From positions 1-50,487 of the forward strand of contig JAXEDY010000009.1 in assembly GCA_034104345.1 (NCBI GenBank): a DNA stretch of 50,487 nucleotides, written 5' to 3'. The DNA is from HGM11416 sp034104345. Its GTDB lineage: Bacteria > Bacillota > Clostridia > Christensenellales > Borkfalkiaceae. The notes beneath the pieces were generated by a model. It had not been told where the DNA came from, searched no databases, and worked only from the letters and a program-made list of their open reading frames with translations. The translations under genes and the position numbers were made by a program. Of the stretch, positions 31,847 through 41,081 are shown one piece after another. The stretch's first letter is position 1; every line of letters begins with the position of its first letter.

Positions 31847-32545
31847 TTAAAATTCGATTTCGACCAGTTTGTTATCGACGAGATCGCACGAAGTCAAGTA
31901 ATATTTGACGTTTTTAATTGTTACAATTCTGTCGGCGCGGACGTCTTTGCCATGCAGATGACCGTAGACCACGGCGTTTACGCCGTTATTTTCAAACTGT
32001 TCGATAAATTTGTTATATTCGCGCTTTACGTTAAACGGCGGAAAGTGCGTTATGCAAACGAGCTTATCGCCGTCCGCTTTAATTTTTTCGGCGGCGAAAA
32101 AGGCAAGGCGCAACCGCTCGTTTTCACGAAGATACAGTTTTTCGTCGTTTGCCGAAAAGTCGGGCGATCCGGGAACGAGCCACCCGCGCGAACCGCAAAA
32201 AACCACGTTCCCGAATTTAACGGCGTCGTTTTGTATAAGGTGGCAATCGGCGGGAAGTTGCTCGCGTATGCGCGACACGCCTTTCCACCAATAATCGTGA
32301 TTGCCGCGGATAAAAAGTTTTTCGCCTTTTAAGTTTTTAAAATATTCGAAGTCGAGTGCGGCTTCAGAAAAGTTCATTGCCCAACTTATGTCTCCGGCTA
32401 TTATAACCACGTCGCCGTCGCTTACCTTTTGGTTCCAGTCGGCAGCGATTTTATCGAGATAATCGTTCCAGTTAGCGCCGAACACGTTCATCGGCTTCGG
32501 ATCGGCCTTGGACATGTGCAAGTCGCTTATAGCAAAAATTTTCAC
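31847..32545 (-). CDS. Metallophosphoesterase
   Basis: 232 residues of the calcineurin-like phosphoesterase fold. All metal motifs are visible: DLH (SDLHMSKAD), GDISW, GNHDYWW, ITHFPPF and YGHLHG. Soluble and cytosolic. This subgroup (single-domain Firmicute homologues) has no settled substrate. It lies downstream of rseP on the same strand, separated by 115 bases holding copy E of the intergenic motif. Confidence 0.9.
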   Translation of the reverse strand: MKIFAISDLHMSKADPKPMNVFGANWNDYLDKIAADWNQKVSDGDVVIIAGDISWAMNFSEAALDFEYFKNLKGEKLFIRGNHDYWWKGVSRIREQLPADCHLIQNDAVKFGNVVFCGSRGWLVPGSPDFSANDEKLYLRENERLRLAFFAAEKIKADGDKLVCITHFPPFNVKREYNKFIEQFENNGVNAVVYGHLHGKDVRADRIVTIKNVKYYLTSCDLVDNKLVEIEF

Positions 32546-32599
32546 TTATGCACCTTTTCTTTTGCGTTTTTTGGGCGGGCAAACGATAGAAAAAAACGT

Positions 32600-32631
32600 A
32601 AAAAGTCCGCCTATAAACCCGTTAACGCATA
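32600..32631 (-). repeat. Copy E of the 32-bp intergenic motif
   Basis: Minus strand TATGCGTTAACGGGTT followed by TATAGGCGGACTTTTT. It has the same length and the same 16-nt end as copy B, 30 bases past the rseP stop. Confidence 0.65.
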
Positions 32632-32660
32632 TTTGGGGTTGTTATATGCTTTAATGATTT

Positions 32661-34166
32661 TTAAATAAACAATTTTATAAGATCTATCGAAAGAGAGAAC
32701 AATAAAAGCACGATAAGCCCCACGGCGTGAATTGTTCCTTCGACTTTTCGGCTGAACGGTTTTTTGCGTATCCATTCGATTATTACGAAAACGGCGCGCG
32801 CGCCGTCGAGCGCGGGAATGGGCAAAAGGTTGAACACGGCAAGCGAAACGCCTATAATCCCCGCCATTTCGAGAACGTATCTGAACCCGCGCGAAGCGAC
32901 CTGACTGGTTAAGGCAATCGTTCCTATCGTTCCGCTCATGCTCGAAATCGAAAGTTTTCCCGTTAAAATCTGACCGAGCGCCCGAAGCGACACGGCGCAG
33001 TTTTTAAACGAATAAACTATCGCTCTGCCGATGTTTTCGAAAAAGCCGAATCGCACTTCTTCGTAATTAACGCGCCACTGCGCCTGAACCGACGATATAT
33101 TTAAAAATTTCAAACATTCTTCTTCGGAAAATGCCGAATAATCGACGGCGGCGTTTGCCGAAACGGTTATCATAACGCGCTCGGCGGCGTTTGTTTCGGC
33201 GTTCACGCGCGACACGAACAAATATAAATTATCGCCCGTTTTCAATCCGTTTACCGCGGTTTTAAGTTCGTCTTTCGAATAGCTGCGGGCTGTTCCCGTA
33301 TAATATTTTTCGCTTATCGAATAATTTTCGCGCTTTCCGTCCGCCGTATATACGACGCAGCCGTAATATTCTATTTCTTCTTTTTCGGATAATTCGGCAT
33401 CGAAAAATTCGGGCTTTTCATAAGAATATCTGAGCAGATAATCTCCGCTTATAACGCGCGATTTTTCGTTATCGAGCGAACTTTCCACACCTACTATCGT
33501 GGCGACCGACAAACTTTTGAAAACTCCGTTATAATCTTGCAGATTGCTCGACGACGGATCGTCTTTTAGTTGAATTTCGATGTTTTTGCGTTCGCCGTCG
33601 CGCAACACCTGCGCGGTTACCATATCGCCTTTTTTCTTGCCGTTAAGCGCTTCGGCAAGGTCGGTCGAAAGGTAAATATCTTTGCCGTTAAGGTTTAGAA
33701 TAACGTCGCCGCTTTGCATGGTGAGCGCGGTGGGTTCTTTAATTTCGAACGCCTGCATGCACATCTGTCCGTAAGCGCCGAAAGCTATCGAGAAAATAAC
33801 TATCGCGCTTAAAAAGTTCATGGTAGCGCCCGCCACCAAAACGAGCAGCCTTTGCCACGGCTTTTTGTTGTTGAAAGCGCGCGGATCGGCATTGTCTTCG
33901 TCTTCGCCTTCGAAAGCGCAATAACCGCCCAGCGGCAACAACCTTACCGAAAAAATTTCGCCGTTTTTGCGCGTTTTTTTATAAAGAGCGGGCCCCATGC
34001 CGATGGCGAATTCGTTCACGCGGAAATCGAAAATTTTCGCAACGATATAATGCCCGAACTCGTGCACGGTTATCATAAACAAAAGTATTAAAAGCGCTTC
34101 GGCAATCGATAATATGGTGCCGAAAACGCCCGATAAATTCAAATTTAAAATCAAATTCGCACTCAA
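32661..34166 (-). CDS. rseP: Site-2 protease RseP/RasP
   Basis: 501 residues. HEFGH (residues 35-39) in the first helix, GGYCAFEGED, a PDZ domain (SGDVILNLNGKDIYLSTDLA), and the C-terminal LLPIPALDGARAVF motif with the third zinc ligand Asp. This is the RIP metalloprotease that cleaves anti-sigma factors and leftover signal peptides within the membrane. A large insert between the PDZ strands (about residues 215-350) makes it longer than the usual 350-430 residues. Last gene of the pyrH-frr-uppS-cdsA-dxr-rseP cluster. Confidence 0.93.
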   Translation of the reverse strand: MSANLILNLNLSGVFGTILSIAEALLILLFMITVHEFGHYIVAKIFDFRVNEFAIGMGPALYKKTRKNGEIFSVRLLPLGGYCAFEGEDEDNADPRAFNNKKPWQRLLVLVAGATMNFLSAIVIFSIAFGAYGQMCMQAFEIKEPTALTMQSGDVILNLNGKDIYLSTDLAEALNGKKKGDMVTAQVLRDGERKNIEIQLKDDPSSSNLQDYNGVFKSLSVATIVGVESSLDNEKSRVISGDYLLRYSYEKPEFFDAELSEKEEIEYYGCVVYTADGKRENYSISEKYYTGTARSYSKDELKTAVNGLKTGDNLYLFVSRVNAETNAAERVMITVSANAAVDYSAFSEEECLKFLNISSVQAQWRVNYEEVRFGFFENIGRAIVYSFKNCAVSLRALGQILTGKLSISSMSGTIGTIALTSQVASRGFRYVLEMAGIIGVSLAVFNLLPIPALDGARAVFVIIEWIRKKPFSRKVEGTIHAVGLIVLLLFSLSIDLIKLFI

Positions 34167-34219
34167 TTTAATTCTCCTAAACGCAAAAAAGTTTATGCAA
34201 AAACCGATTAAAACACCGC

Positions 34220-35365
34220 TTAAAAAGCCTTTGCCGCATATAACCTATGCACCGTTTCGCGCGCTTTAAAATCGATATAGGCAAGATTTTCGTAAGTTAC
34301 GGGCAGATTTTCGCAGGCAGACAGCGCCGCTTCGATATATTTTGCAATATCCGTATATTTAATTTTGCCCGCCAAAAACAACTTAACCGCTTCTTCGTTG
34401 CCCCCCGAAGCCGCGCACGGATAGCATCCGCCCTTTTCGGCAGCTAAAAGCGCAAGTTTAAAGCACGGATAGCGATCTTCGTCTACGTTTTCGAAATGCA
34501 TGGGAGATGAAGTAAAATCGAACTCGTCTACCCCGCAATAAAAGCGTTCGGGGTAACTTAAAGCAAGTTGAATGGGCAGTTCCATCGACGGGCGCGCGAT
34601 TTGCGCGATTACCGCGTTGTCTTCGAACTGCACCATCGAATGAATTGCGCTTTCGCGGTGGATAAGCACTTTTATTTTATCGAGTCCGCAGTTAAAAAGG
34701 CGCATCGCTTCGATAACTTCAAGCCCTTTGTTGAACATGGTAGCGCAGTCTATCGTTATTTTGTCGCCCATTGCCCAGTTGGGGTGTTTTAAAGCGTCGG
34801 CGGCGGTAACGAAGGGAAGTTTTTCCTTTTCCACGTCGCGTAACGCGCCCCCGCTCGCCGTTAAAATTATCTTTTTAAACGGCGCGTTTTTGTTGAAATC
34901 AAGCGCCTGCCACACGGCGGAATGTTCGCTGTCGACGGGGATAATTTCAACGCCCTTTTCTTTGGCAAGCGGCATTACGAGTTCACCGCCCGCAACGAGC
35001 GCTTCTTTGTTGGCAAGCGCCACGGTTTTTTTAAGATTTATCGCTTCTAAAACGCTTTTAAGACCGCAAAACCCCACGACCGAAACGAAAACCGCGTCGG
35101 CTTCTTCGGTTATGCAATGGCTTGCGGCGTTTTCGCCCGTGTAAAGGGTAACGCCGCTTGGCAACTGCCCTACGGCAAACGCGTTTTCGGGATTGAAAAG
35201 CCCCGCTACGGGCGGTTTGAATCTGCGTATTTGTTCGCCTAAAAGTTTTGCGTTTTTACCGCAACAAAGCGAAACTATTTTATATTTTTCGGGATAGCGC
35301 GAAACGACTTCGAGAACCTGTCTGCCTATCGATCCCGTGCTTCCGAGCAACGCTATTTTTTTCAT
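34220..35365 (-). CDS. dxr: 1-deoxy-D-xylulose-5-phosphate reductoisomerase
   Basis: 381 residues. NADPH-binding LLGSTGSIGRQVLEVV at the N-terminus, ALANKEALVAGGEL, PVDSEHSAVWQAL (metal and substrate ligands), LTASGGALRD, and MFNKGLEVIEAMRLF. It makes 2-C-methyl-D-erythritol 4-phosphate, the second step of the MEP pathway supplying UppS. Full length; start and neighbours are typical. Confidence 0.96.
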   Translation of the reverse strand: MKKIALLGSTGSIGRQVLEVVSRYPEKYKIVSLCCGKNAKLLGEQIRRFKPPVAGLFNPENAFAVGQLPSGVTLYTGENAASHCITEEADAVFVSVVGFCGLKSVLEAINLKKTVALANKEALVAGGELVMPLAKEKGVEIIPVDSEHSAVWQALDFNKNAPFKKIILTASGGALRDVEKEKLPFVTAADALKHPNWAMGDKITIDCATMFNKGLEVIEAMRLFNCGLDKIKVLIHRESAIHSMVQFEDNAVIAQIARPSMELPIQLALSYPERFYCGVDEFDFTSSPMHFENVDEDRYPCFKLALLAAEKGGCYPCAASGGNEEAVKLFLAGKIKYTDIAKYIEAALSACENLPVTYENLAYIDFKARETVHRLYAAKAF

Positions 35366-35451
35366 TTTTAAAATTTTAAAACACGTTCCGAATTTAGTTT
35401 ATGCTTTTAAGCCGTTTTTTAAGCCGAAAACGCAGGCAAAACAACTGCGAT

Positions 35452-36300
35452 TTACAGCAAACTTACGGCAAGCCATATAAAAGGCGCGGAAAACGACATT
35501 CCGTCTACCCTGTCGAGCATTCCGCCATGACCGGGGAGAAGTTTGCCCATGTCTTTTATGCCCACCCTGCGCTTGATATAACTTTCGGCAAGGTCGCCTA
35601 TCTCGGTTAAAAACGCCGCTACAAGTCCCACGAGCGCGAAATAAACGTATGGGTTTGCGCCGCCGTGATAATTTACGACGCCTTGCGCGTTTAATATAAC
35701 GTAAACTAAAATACCGCCGCCGACGCCGCCCAAAAGCCCGCCTATAGCGCCGCTGATCGTCTTTTTGGGGCTGATGTTCGGGCAGAGTTTTTTACCCTTG
35801 AAAATTATTCCCGTAAAAAACGCCATAGTATCGGCAAGCGGCGAAACAGCAAACACCAGCACCAGCGCGACAAGCGAATTTTCGCCTATGCCGTTAAGCA
35901 TGAACAGCGTCAAGTGCAGAACGCCCGGATAACACAAACACAAAAGCGAAACCGCCAGACTTTCAAGCGTAACGTCTTCGCGCGAGAAAACGGCGAAAGT
36001 TATAAGCGCAAGCCCCGTAAGAACGTAGGCGGCAAACGCTAAAATAAGCCCCGAATTTTCCGCAAACGAAAAGGTTTCGCCGAAGAAAAATCCGCAAAGC
36101 GCTAAAACTTGCCCGACAAATACGAACGCTTTCTGGCAAAACAGCAATCTTTCGCCCATAGCGCGCACCATTTCGAAAGTAGAAAAAATCGAAATTAAGG
36201 CAAGATAAATATAAAACCACTTAAAATCGAGAGTGCGAAGCGCGAAAAACCCGAGCGTTACCGCAACAAGCCCCGCCCCCGTCGTTATTCTTTTTAACAT
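35452..36300 (-). CDS. cdsA: Phosphatidate cytidylyltransferase
   Basis: 282 residues with about eight membrane helices. The C-terminal signature KRRVGIKDMGKLLPGHGGML followed by DRVDGM is the CTP-transferase motif of CdsA. PLADTMAFFTGIIFKGKKLC is also typical. It makes CDP-diacylglycerol for phospholipid synthesis in the membrane. Between uppS and dxr as in most Bacillota. Confidence 0.95.
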   Translation of the reverse strand: MLKRITTGAGLVAVTLGFFALRTLDFKWFYIYLALISIFSTFEMVRAMGERLLFCQKAFVFVGQVLALCGFFFGETFSFAENSGLILAFAAYVLTGLALITFAVFSREDVTLESLAVSLLCLCYPGVLHLTLFMLNGIGENSLVALVLVFAVSPLADTMAFFTGIIFKGKKLCPNISPKKTISGAIGGLLGGVGGGILVYVILNAQGVVNYHGGANPYVYFALVGLVAAFLTEIGDLAESYIKRRVGIKDMGKLLPGHGGMLDRVDGMSFSAPFIWLAVSLL

Positions 36301-36394
36301 AATAAATTTTTAATTAAACTTTGACTAAACGCAAACTTTGCAAAACGCCGAAGATTAAACCTTGCAAGCATTAAACGCCGTAAAAGCCGAACCG

Positions 36395-37141
36395 TTAAAC
36401 TTTGCCGAAGCGGCGCGAACGGGTTAAAAACCAATTCAGCGCTTTATTAAATTCTTCGGCGGTAAAATCGGGCCACAAAACGTCGGTAAAATAAAGTTCG
36501 GCATACGAACTTTGCCAAAGAAGAAAGTTGCTTATGCGTTTTTCGCCGCCCGTGCGGATTATAAGGTCAACGTCGGGAATATCTTTGGTGTAAAGATATT
36601 TATCGAAAACTTCGGGCGTTATATGCGTTTCGCCCGCTTTTATCATGTTTTCGGCGGCGCGGCACAGTTCCTGGCGCGAACCGTAGTTAAAACACAGATT
36701 CAGAACGTGCGCGGCGCACTTTTCGCTTTGCTTTTCGAGATCCGAAATGCTTTTTTGCGATTTTTCGCTTAAAATGCTTTTATCGCCCGAAACGACGAAA
36801 CGCACGCCGTTTTTTACGGCGCGCTTGCCTTCTTTTTTTATTCCGCTGTCTAAAAGTTTTATTAAGTTTCCAACTTCTTCTTCGGGGCGGGCAAGATTTT
36901 CGTGGCTTAAACAATAAAGAGAAAGGGCAAAAATTCCGTTTTTATACGCTTCGTTGATAATTTCGGATACCCTTTCGGAACCTTTTTTATGCCCGAAACT
37001 CCGCTCTTTGCCGCGCATTTTTGCCCATCTGCCGTTGCCGTCCATAATAATTGCGACATGTTTTGGCATTGCCGCAGTTTTTTCGCGCCCGGCGCAGGCA
37101 GGCGCTGCCGAAGGCGTTTCGCCGAAAATAACTTCGCTCAT
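36395..37141 (-). CDS. uppS: Undecaprenyl diphosphate synthase
   Basis: 248 residues. MDGNGRWAK (catalytic Asp and P-loop-like site), RSFGHKKGSE, LSLYCLSHENLARPEEEV, LIIRTGGEKRISNFLLWQSS (RxGGExRxSNFL), and YAELYFTDVLWPDF. It builds the C55 lipid carrier for peptidoglycan. ATG 37141 overlaps the frr stop as TAATG, so translation is coupled. The first 24 residues before MPKHVAIIMDG are an extension; ATG at residue 25 could also be used. Confidence 0.95.
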   Translation of the reverse strand: MSEVIFGETPSAAPACAGREKTAAMPKHVAIIMDGNGRWAKMRGKERSFGHKKGSERVSEIINEAYKNGIFALSLYCLSHENLARPEEEVGNLIKLLDSGIKKEGKRAVKNGVRFVVSGDKSILSEKSQKSISDLEKQSEKCAAHVLNLCFNYGSRQELCRAAENMIKAGETHITPEVFDKYLYTKDIPDVDLIIRTGGEKRISNFLLWQSSYAELYFTDVLWPDFTAEEFNKALNWFLTRSRRFGKV

Positions 37142-37716
37142 TAAACGGTCATTACGTCCTTTTCTTTTTCGCTTGAGAGCGCGTCGATTTTATCGATAGC
37201 CGAAGTTACCGCTTTTTCCACGGTATCGGAAAACGAAGCAAGTTCGTCTTCGGTTATTTCTTTGCCGTTTTTAAGTTTTTTAAGCGTATCGAGCGTGTCG
37301 CGGCGGATATTTCTTACCGCGATTTTCGCGTCTTCAGTCATTCTTTTAACCTGTTTTACAAGTTCTTTTCTTCTTTCTTCGGTAAGAGCGGGGAACACAA
37401 GCCTTATAACGTTGCCGTCGTTTGTGGGGGTAAGCCCTATATTCGCCTGCAAAATGGCTTTTTCGACCGCTTTCAAAAGCGATTTATCCCACGGGGCAAC
37501 GACAAGGCATTGCCCGTCGACCACCGAAAGATTACCAACCTGGTTAATGGGCGAAGGCGTTCCGTAATAGTCTACCATAACTCTGTCGAGCACATGCGGA
37601 TTCGCTCTGCCAACCCTTACCTGAATAAGGTCGGATTTGAATACGCTTACGGTTTTTTCGCATTTTTCGTCGTTTTCGAGAAGTATCATCTCGATTTTTT
37701 CCATATCGGCTGCCAT
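37141..37716 (-). CDS. frr: Ribosome recycling factor
   Basis: 191 residues from ATG 37716 (AAGGAG upstream). QVRVGRANPHVLDRVMVDYY, TEERRKELVKQVKRMTEDAK and AVRNIRRD are the standard RRF motifs. It separates ribosomal subunits after termination together with EF-G. Lies between pyrH and uppS. Confidence 0.97.
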   Translation of the reverse strand: MAADMEKIEMILLENDEKCEKTVSVFKSDLIQVRVGRANPHVLDRVMVDYYGTPSPINQVGNLSVVDGQCLVVAPWDKSLLKAVEKAILQANIGLTPTNDGNVIRLVFPALTEERRKELVKQVKRMTEDAKIAVRNIRRDTLDTLKKLKNGKEITEDELASFSDTVEKAVTSAIDKIDALSSEKEKDVMTV

Positions 37717-37809
37717 AAAAATTCTCCTTGATTTATTATTTTTATATGTGTTCGTTTGATTTTGCTGATTTTTTGGTTTCGTTTTATCGGGAGTATAGTT
37801 TTTTATCGC

Positions 37810-38514
37810 TTATCTTATCCAGGTTCCCATACATTCGCCCGAAGCCGCGCGAACTATGGCGTTTTTCTCGTTTAAACCAAACGCTAAAATGGGGGTTTTG
37901 TTTTCCATGCAAATGGTAACCGCGGTGGTATCCATAGCCTTAAGCCCCTGCTTTATAAAGTCGATATACGAAATTTCGTCGTATTTTTTCGCCGAGGGGT
38001 TAATCTTGGGATCGCTGTCGTAAATTCCGTCGACGTTTTTGGCAAGAAGTATTACGTCGGCGTTTATTTCAGCCGCTCGAAGAGCCGCCGCCGTATCGGT
38101 AGAAAAGAATGGATTGCCAGTACCGCAACCGAAAATTACAACCCTGCCCTTTTCGAGATGCGAAACCGCTTTGCGACGAATATACGGTTCGGCTATTCTG
38201 CTCATCGTAATCGCCGTCTGCACGCGGGTGGGAACACCCTTTTGTTCGATTGCATCTTGCAGACAAAGCGCGTTCATAACCGTGGCAAGCATGCCCATAT
38301 GGTCTGCGGTGCTTCTGTCCATCTGCATGCCCTGTCTGCCTCGCCAGAAATTGCCGCCGCCTACGACTATCGCAACCTGAACGCCCATTTTTACCGCCTC
38401 AGAGATCTGATCAACAACTTCCGCTATCACGCTTTCGTCATAGCCCATTCCCTTATCGCCGGCCAAAGCTTCGCCGCTGATTTTTAAAATCACGCGTTTA
38501 TATTTCGCTTGCAT
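37810..38514 (-). CDS. pyrH: UMP kinase
   Basis: 234 residues from ATG 38514 (AAAGGAG upstream; ATG 38544 would skip this site). RVILKISGEALAGDKGMGYD, VGGGNFWRGRQG, DHMGMLATVMNAL and GCGTGNPFFSTDTAAALRA are the aspartokinase-like UMP kinase motifs. It phosphorylates UMP to UDP. First gene of its cluster with a clear promoter; the usual rpsB-tsf upstream are absent. Confidence 0.96.
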   Translation of the reverse strand: MQAKYKRVILKISGEALAGDKGMGYDESVIAEVVDQISEAVKMGVQVAIVVGGGNFWRGRQGMQMDRSTADHMGMLATVMNALCLQDAIEQKGVPTRVQTAITMSRIAEPYIRRKAVSHLEKGRVVIFGCGTGNPFFSTDTAAALRAAEINADVILLAKNVDGIYDSDPKINPSAKKYDEISYIDFIKQGLKAMDTTAVTICMENKTPILAFGLNEKNAIVRAASGECMGTWIR

Positions 38515-38575
38515 TTTAACTCCTTTAAAGCCCCGTTTTTCCAAAAAAAAGAAGCCGCGTTTTTATATCGGGTAT

Positions 38576-38604
38576 ATTATACAATATTATTTGCGTTTTG
38601 TCTA
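38576..38604 (-). promoter_or_regulatory. Sigma-A promoter for the pyrH cluster
   Basis: TAGACA (38604-38599), 17-nt spacer, TATAAT (38581-38576). Confidence 0.8.
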
Positions 38605-38813
38605 TATTTAACGCGGGGTTTTCGTTTTTTTAAAGCCGAGCGCAGGTCGTTTTGGCAAAATTATAATTATTTTACGAATTTTTACAGTTTTTTTCGGGCT
38701 TTTACGGTAAAAAAATATGCAAAAAAAGAAAAACGGCAAAATTTCTCCGCTTTTCTCCGCTTTCCTTTTTTAGGTTGAAAAATTTTTCGTTTTTCGGTCT
38801 TTACGCCGCCGCT

Positions 38814-40040
38814 TTATGCATTTTTGGCGTTTTCGGCAACTTCTTCGGTCGCTTTTTCTTTTTTACTTTCGTTTGCGCTTTCGGCAATATTTTCTTTTAT
38901 CGCGTCGGCACTTAAATCTCCGTTTAATTTTTTAACGTATGAGCGGCGACGTTTATGCTGAATATGGTCGAAAAATTTCCATTGCGCCTGAATGGAATAG
39001 TTGTATTCGAGGCACAAATTAGTCTCGCAATACTCGATGTCTTTTTCGAGCATGAGTTTTATAAGCCCGTCTAAAACTATGCTGTTTACGCCCAAGTTTC
39101 GATATTTCGGCAACACCGCGACGAGCGCGAGATCGAGATGTTTGGGCGTTTTTAGTATTTTGAAAAGTTTAGAAAGGGTTTTAGGGGTAAATTTCCCGTC
39201 GCCGCCGGCAAACGCGTCTCCTATGGCGGGGAAACACAGCCCGAAACCTACGACGTTGTCGTCTTTATCGAGTATCGCGCCGACGTAATCTTTTTTGATT
39301 ATCAGATTGAACTGGTCGATAAGTTGTTTTTTCATGCGGTCGGTGAAAGGTACCGTGCCGTAAAGTTCTTTATACCCTTCGTCGAGAACTTGAAAAATTC
39401 CGTCTTTATATTTCTCGATAAAATCGCGCGTGTTTTTGCTTTCTGCCATGTGCAAGCCGTAACGCTTGAACGCAATTTCGGCGACGCGTTCGATTTTTTT
39501 GTTTACTTCTTTTGGTTTAAACAAGCGATATTCGAGCCAGTCCACGTCTTTTTTGTATCCGCAATGCTCGATTAGCCCGGCATAATATGGGTAATTATAT
39601 TGTTCTTCGAAGGTGTTCATCTGATCGAATCCGTCGATCAAAAGCCCTTCGCGTTCTAAATCCGAAAACCCAAGCGGTCCGCAAACGGTGTCGTATCCGC
39701 GCCCTAAAGCCCATTCTTCAACGGCGCCGAACAACGCGGCGGCAACTTCTTTATCGTCGATACAGTCGAAGCGGTTAAATCTTACCCTGCGTTCGCCCGT
39801 TTTTTTGTTGCTGGCGTGCTGAATGGTGCCGGATATGCGCCCTACCGGTTTTTTCCCGTCGAACGCAAGAAAATATACGCTTTCGCAAGTATCGTAATAA
39901 ACGTTTGCCTTGCTGAAAATCTTTTTCTCGTCGCCGTAAAGGGGCGGAACGTAACACGGATTGCCTTTGTATAAATTATTCGGGAAATCAAGGAATATTT
40001 TCCGATCTTTTCTCGTTGTAACTTCTTTTATTCTGATCAT
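38814..40040 (-). CDS. GNAT-like acyltransferase domain protein
   Basis: 408 residues. A split GNAT-type fold: N-terminal part FPNNLYKGNPCYVPPLYGDE and VGRISGTIQHASN, then AVEEWALGRGYDTVCGPLGF, and a C-terminal half with GFGLCFPAIGDAF and VLPKYRNLGVNSIVLDGLI (acetyl-CoA-site-like). It resembles a widespread family of uncharacterised cytosolic GNAT-like proteins in gut anaerobes. A charged tail of about 35 residues (SANESKKEKATEEVAENAKN) closes it. No substrate can be named. Confidence 0.8.
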   Translation of the reverse strand: MIRIKEVTTRKDRKIFLDFPNNLYKGNPCYVPPLYGDEKKIFSKANVYYDTCESVYFLAFDGKKPVGRISGTIQHASNKKTGERRVRFNRFDCIDDKEVAAALFGAVEEWALGRGYDTVCGPLGFSDLEREGLLIDGFDQMNTFEEQYNYPYYAGLIEHCGYKKDVDWLEYRLFKPKEVNKKIERVAEIAFKRYGLHMAESKNTRDFIEKYKDGIFQVLDEGYKELYGTVPFTDRMKKQLIDQFNLIIKKDYVGAILDKDDNVVGFGLCFPAIGDAFAGGDGKFTPKTLSKLFKILKTPKHLDLALVAVLPKYRNLGVNSIVLDGLIKLMLEKDIEYCETNLCLEYNYSIQAQWKFFDHIQHKRRRSYVKKLNGDLSADAIKENIAESANESKKEKATEEVAENAKNA

Positions 40041-40093
40041 TAACTCGCAGTCTCCGAGCGTTTTGGTTATTAGTGTGATTAAGCCTATTTTAG

Positions 40094-40144
40094 GTGTTTT
40101 TAAGTATGTTTCAAGTGTTTTTAAATATGTTTTAAGTGTTTTTC
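40094..40144. repeat. 21-bp tandem repeat
   Basis: Two full units (GTGTTTTTAAGTATGTTTCAA at 40094-40114 without its last base quoted as change, and 40115-40135 with three substitutions) and a third partial unit running into the pyrR stop codon. It lies 53-103 bases upstream of the GNAT-like gene. Confidence 0.7.
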
Positions 40145-40682
40145 AGTCGTTTTCGTAAATGCCGACGTTGGTTTCGCCGTCGGTTTCGGTAAACTTTACG
40201 CCTATAACTTCCGAAAGCGAAGTGGGAACGTTTTTCCCCACGAAATCGGGGCGGACGGGAAGTTCCCTATGTCCGCGGTCGATTAAAACGGCGAGTTGAA
40301 TACTTTTAGGTCTGCCCTTTTTCATAACCGCGTCGATTGCGGCGCGCACCGTTCTGCCCGTAAAAATAACGTCGTCGCACAAAATCACGTCTTTACCGCG
40401 CACGTCAAAATCGATTTTTGTACCGTTTACTTCGGGCGTTTCCGAAAGTTCGGAAAGGTCGTCGCGATAAAGCGTTATATCGAGTTCGCCCACGGGAACG
40501 CTTTTGCCTTCGAGAGACAAAAGCACTTCGGCTATCGCTTGCGCAAACGGAACGCCACGCGTTTTAATTCCTAAAAGCGCAACTCCGTCGGTTCCTTTAT
40601 TACGTTCGATTATTTCGTGCGAAAGCCTTATGACGGCGCGGTTTATCGCCGTTTCGTCCATCAGCATGGTTTTTAAACGCAT
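40143..40682 (-). CDS. pyrR: PyrR: pyr operon regulator / uracil phosphoribosyltransferase
   Basis: 179 residues from ATG 40682 (GGGGG upstream; MRLKTMLMDE is the normal PyrR opening, so ATG 40712 is likely too early). SHEIIERNKG, GIKTRGVPFA, ITLYRDDLS and the PRPP loop VILCDDVIFTGRTVRAAIDA. PyrR binds pyr mRNA leaders to cause termination when UMP is high and has UPRT activity. Here it stands apart from other pyr genes, and no attenuator is visible in its own short leader. Confidence 0.94.
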   Translation of the reverse strand: MRLKTMLMDETAINRAVIRLSHEIIERNKGTDGVALLGIKTRGVPFAQAIAEVLLSLEGKSVPVGELDITLYRDDLSELSETPEVNGTKIDFDVRGKDVILCDDVIFTGRTVRAAIDAVMKKGRPKSIQLAVLIDRGHRELPVRPDFVGKNVPTSLSEVIGVKFTETDGETNVGIYEND

Positions 40683-40733
40683 AAAAACGCCCCCATTAGC
40701 CGCGTTTGCCATTCTCGCGTATACTTTTTACCG

Positions 40734-40762
40734 ATTATATCACTTTTTTATCTTTTTGTAAA
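40734..40762 (-). promoter_or_regulatory. Sigma-A promoter for pyrR
   Basis: TTTACA (40762-40757), 17-nt spacer, TATAAT (40739-40734). The transcript would start about 45 bases before the coding region. Confidence 0.8.
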
Positions 40763-41020
40763 TAAAAATCGCCCGATTATCAAGGTTTTTTACGTGCGAC
40801 GATTGCCGAAAAAACGAGGTGCGTTTTTGATTTTTTATCGATTAAAAGTAAATTTTTTATTTTTTCGCTATTTTGCCGACTTTTACACCTTATAAACACA
40901 ATAAAAAATATTTTTTATTTACGACAAAAAACAAGCCGAGTTTAAAAAAATTTAAAAACCGCGCCGCTTTTATAAAAACCGAAAAGGCAGAGTATTTTTA
41001 AGTCTATTTTTTTGCAGAAA
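40763..41020. other. AT-rich intergenic region
   Basis: Between the pyrR promoter and repeat copy C. Many A/T tracts and no coding character; no terminator or RNA structure could be identified. Confidence 0.4.
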
Positions 41021-41052
41021 TACGCGATAATCGACCTATAGCCCCACTTTTG
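41021..41052 (+). repeat. Copy C of the 32-bp intergenic motif
   Basis: TACGCGATAATCGACC followed by TATAGCCCCACTTTTG, 30 bases past the spoIVFB stop, at the same distance from a stop as copy E. Confidence 0.65.
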
Positions 41053-41081
41053 TTTTTTTTATTCCGTTTTTTTCGGGCGGA

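Noticed and set aside
40094..40144. CRISPR array
   Set aside because: The units are head to tail without spacers and too few.
41021..41052. dif (XerCD) site
   Set aside because: The motif has several copies and does not match the Bacillota dif arms.
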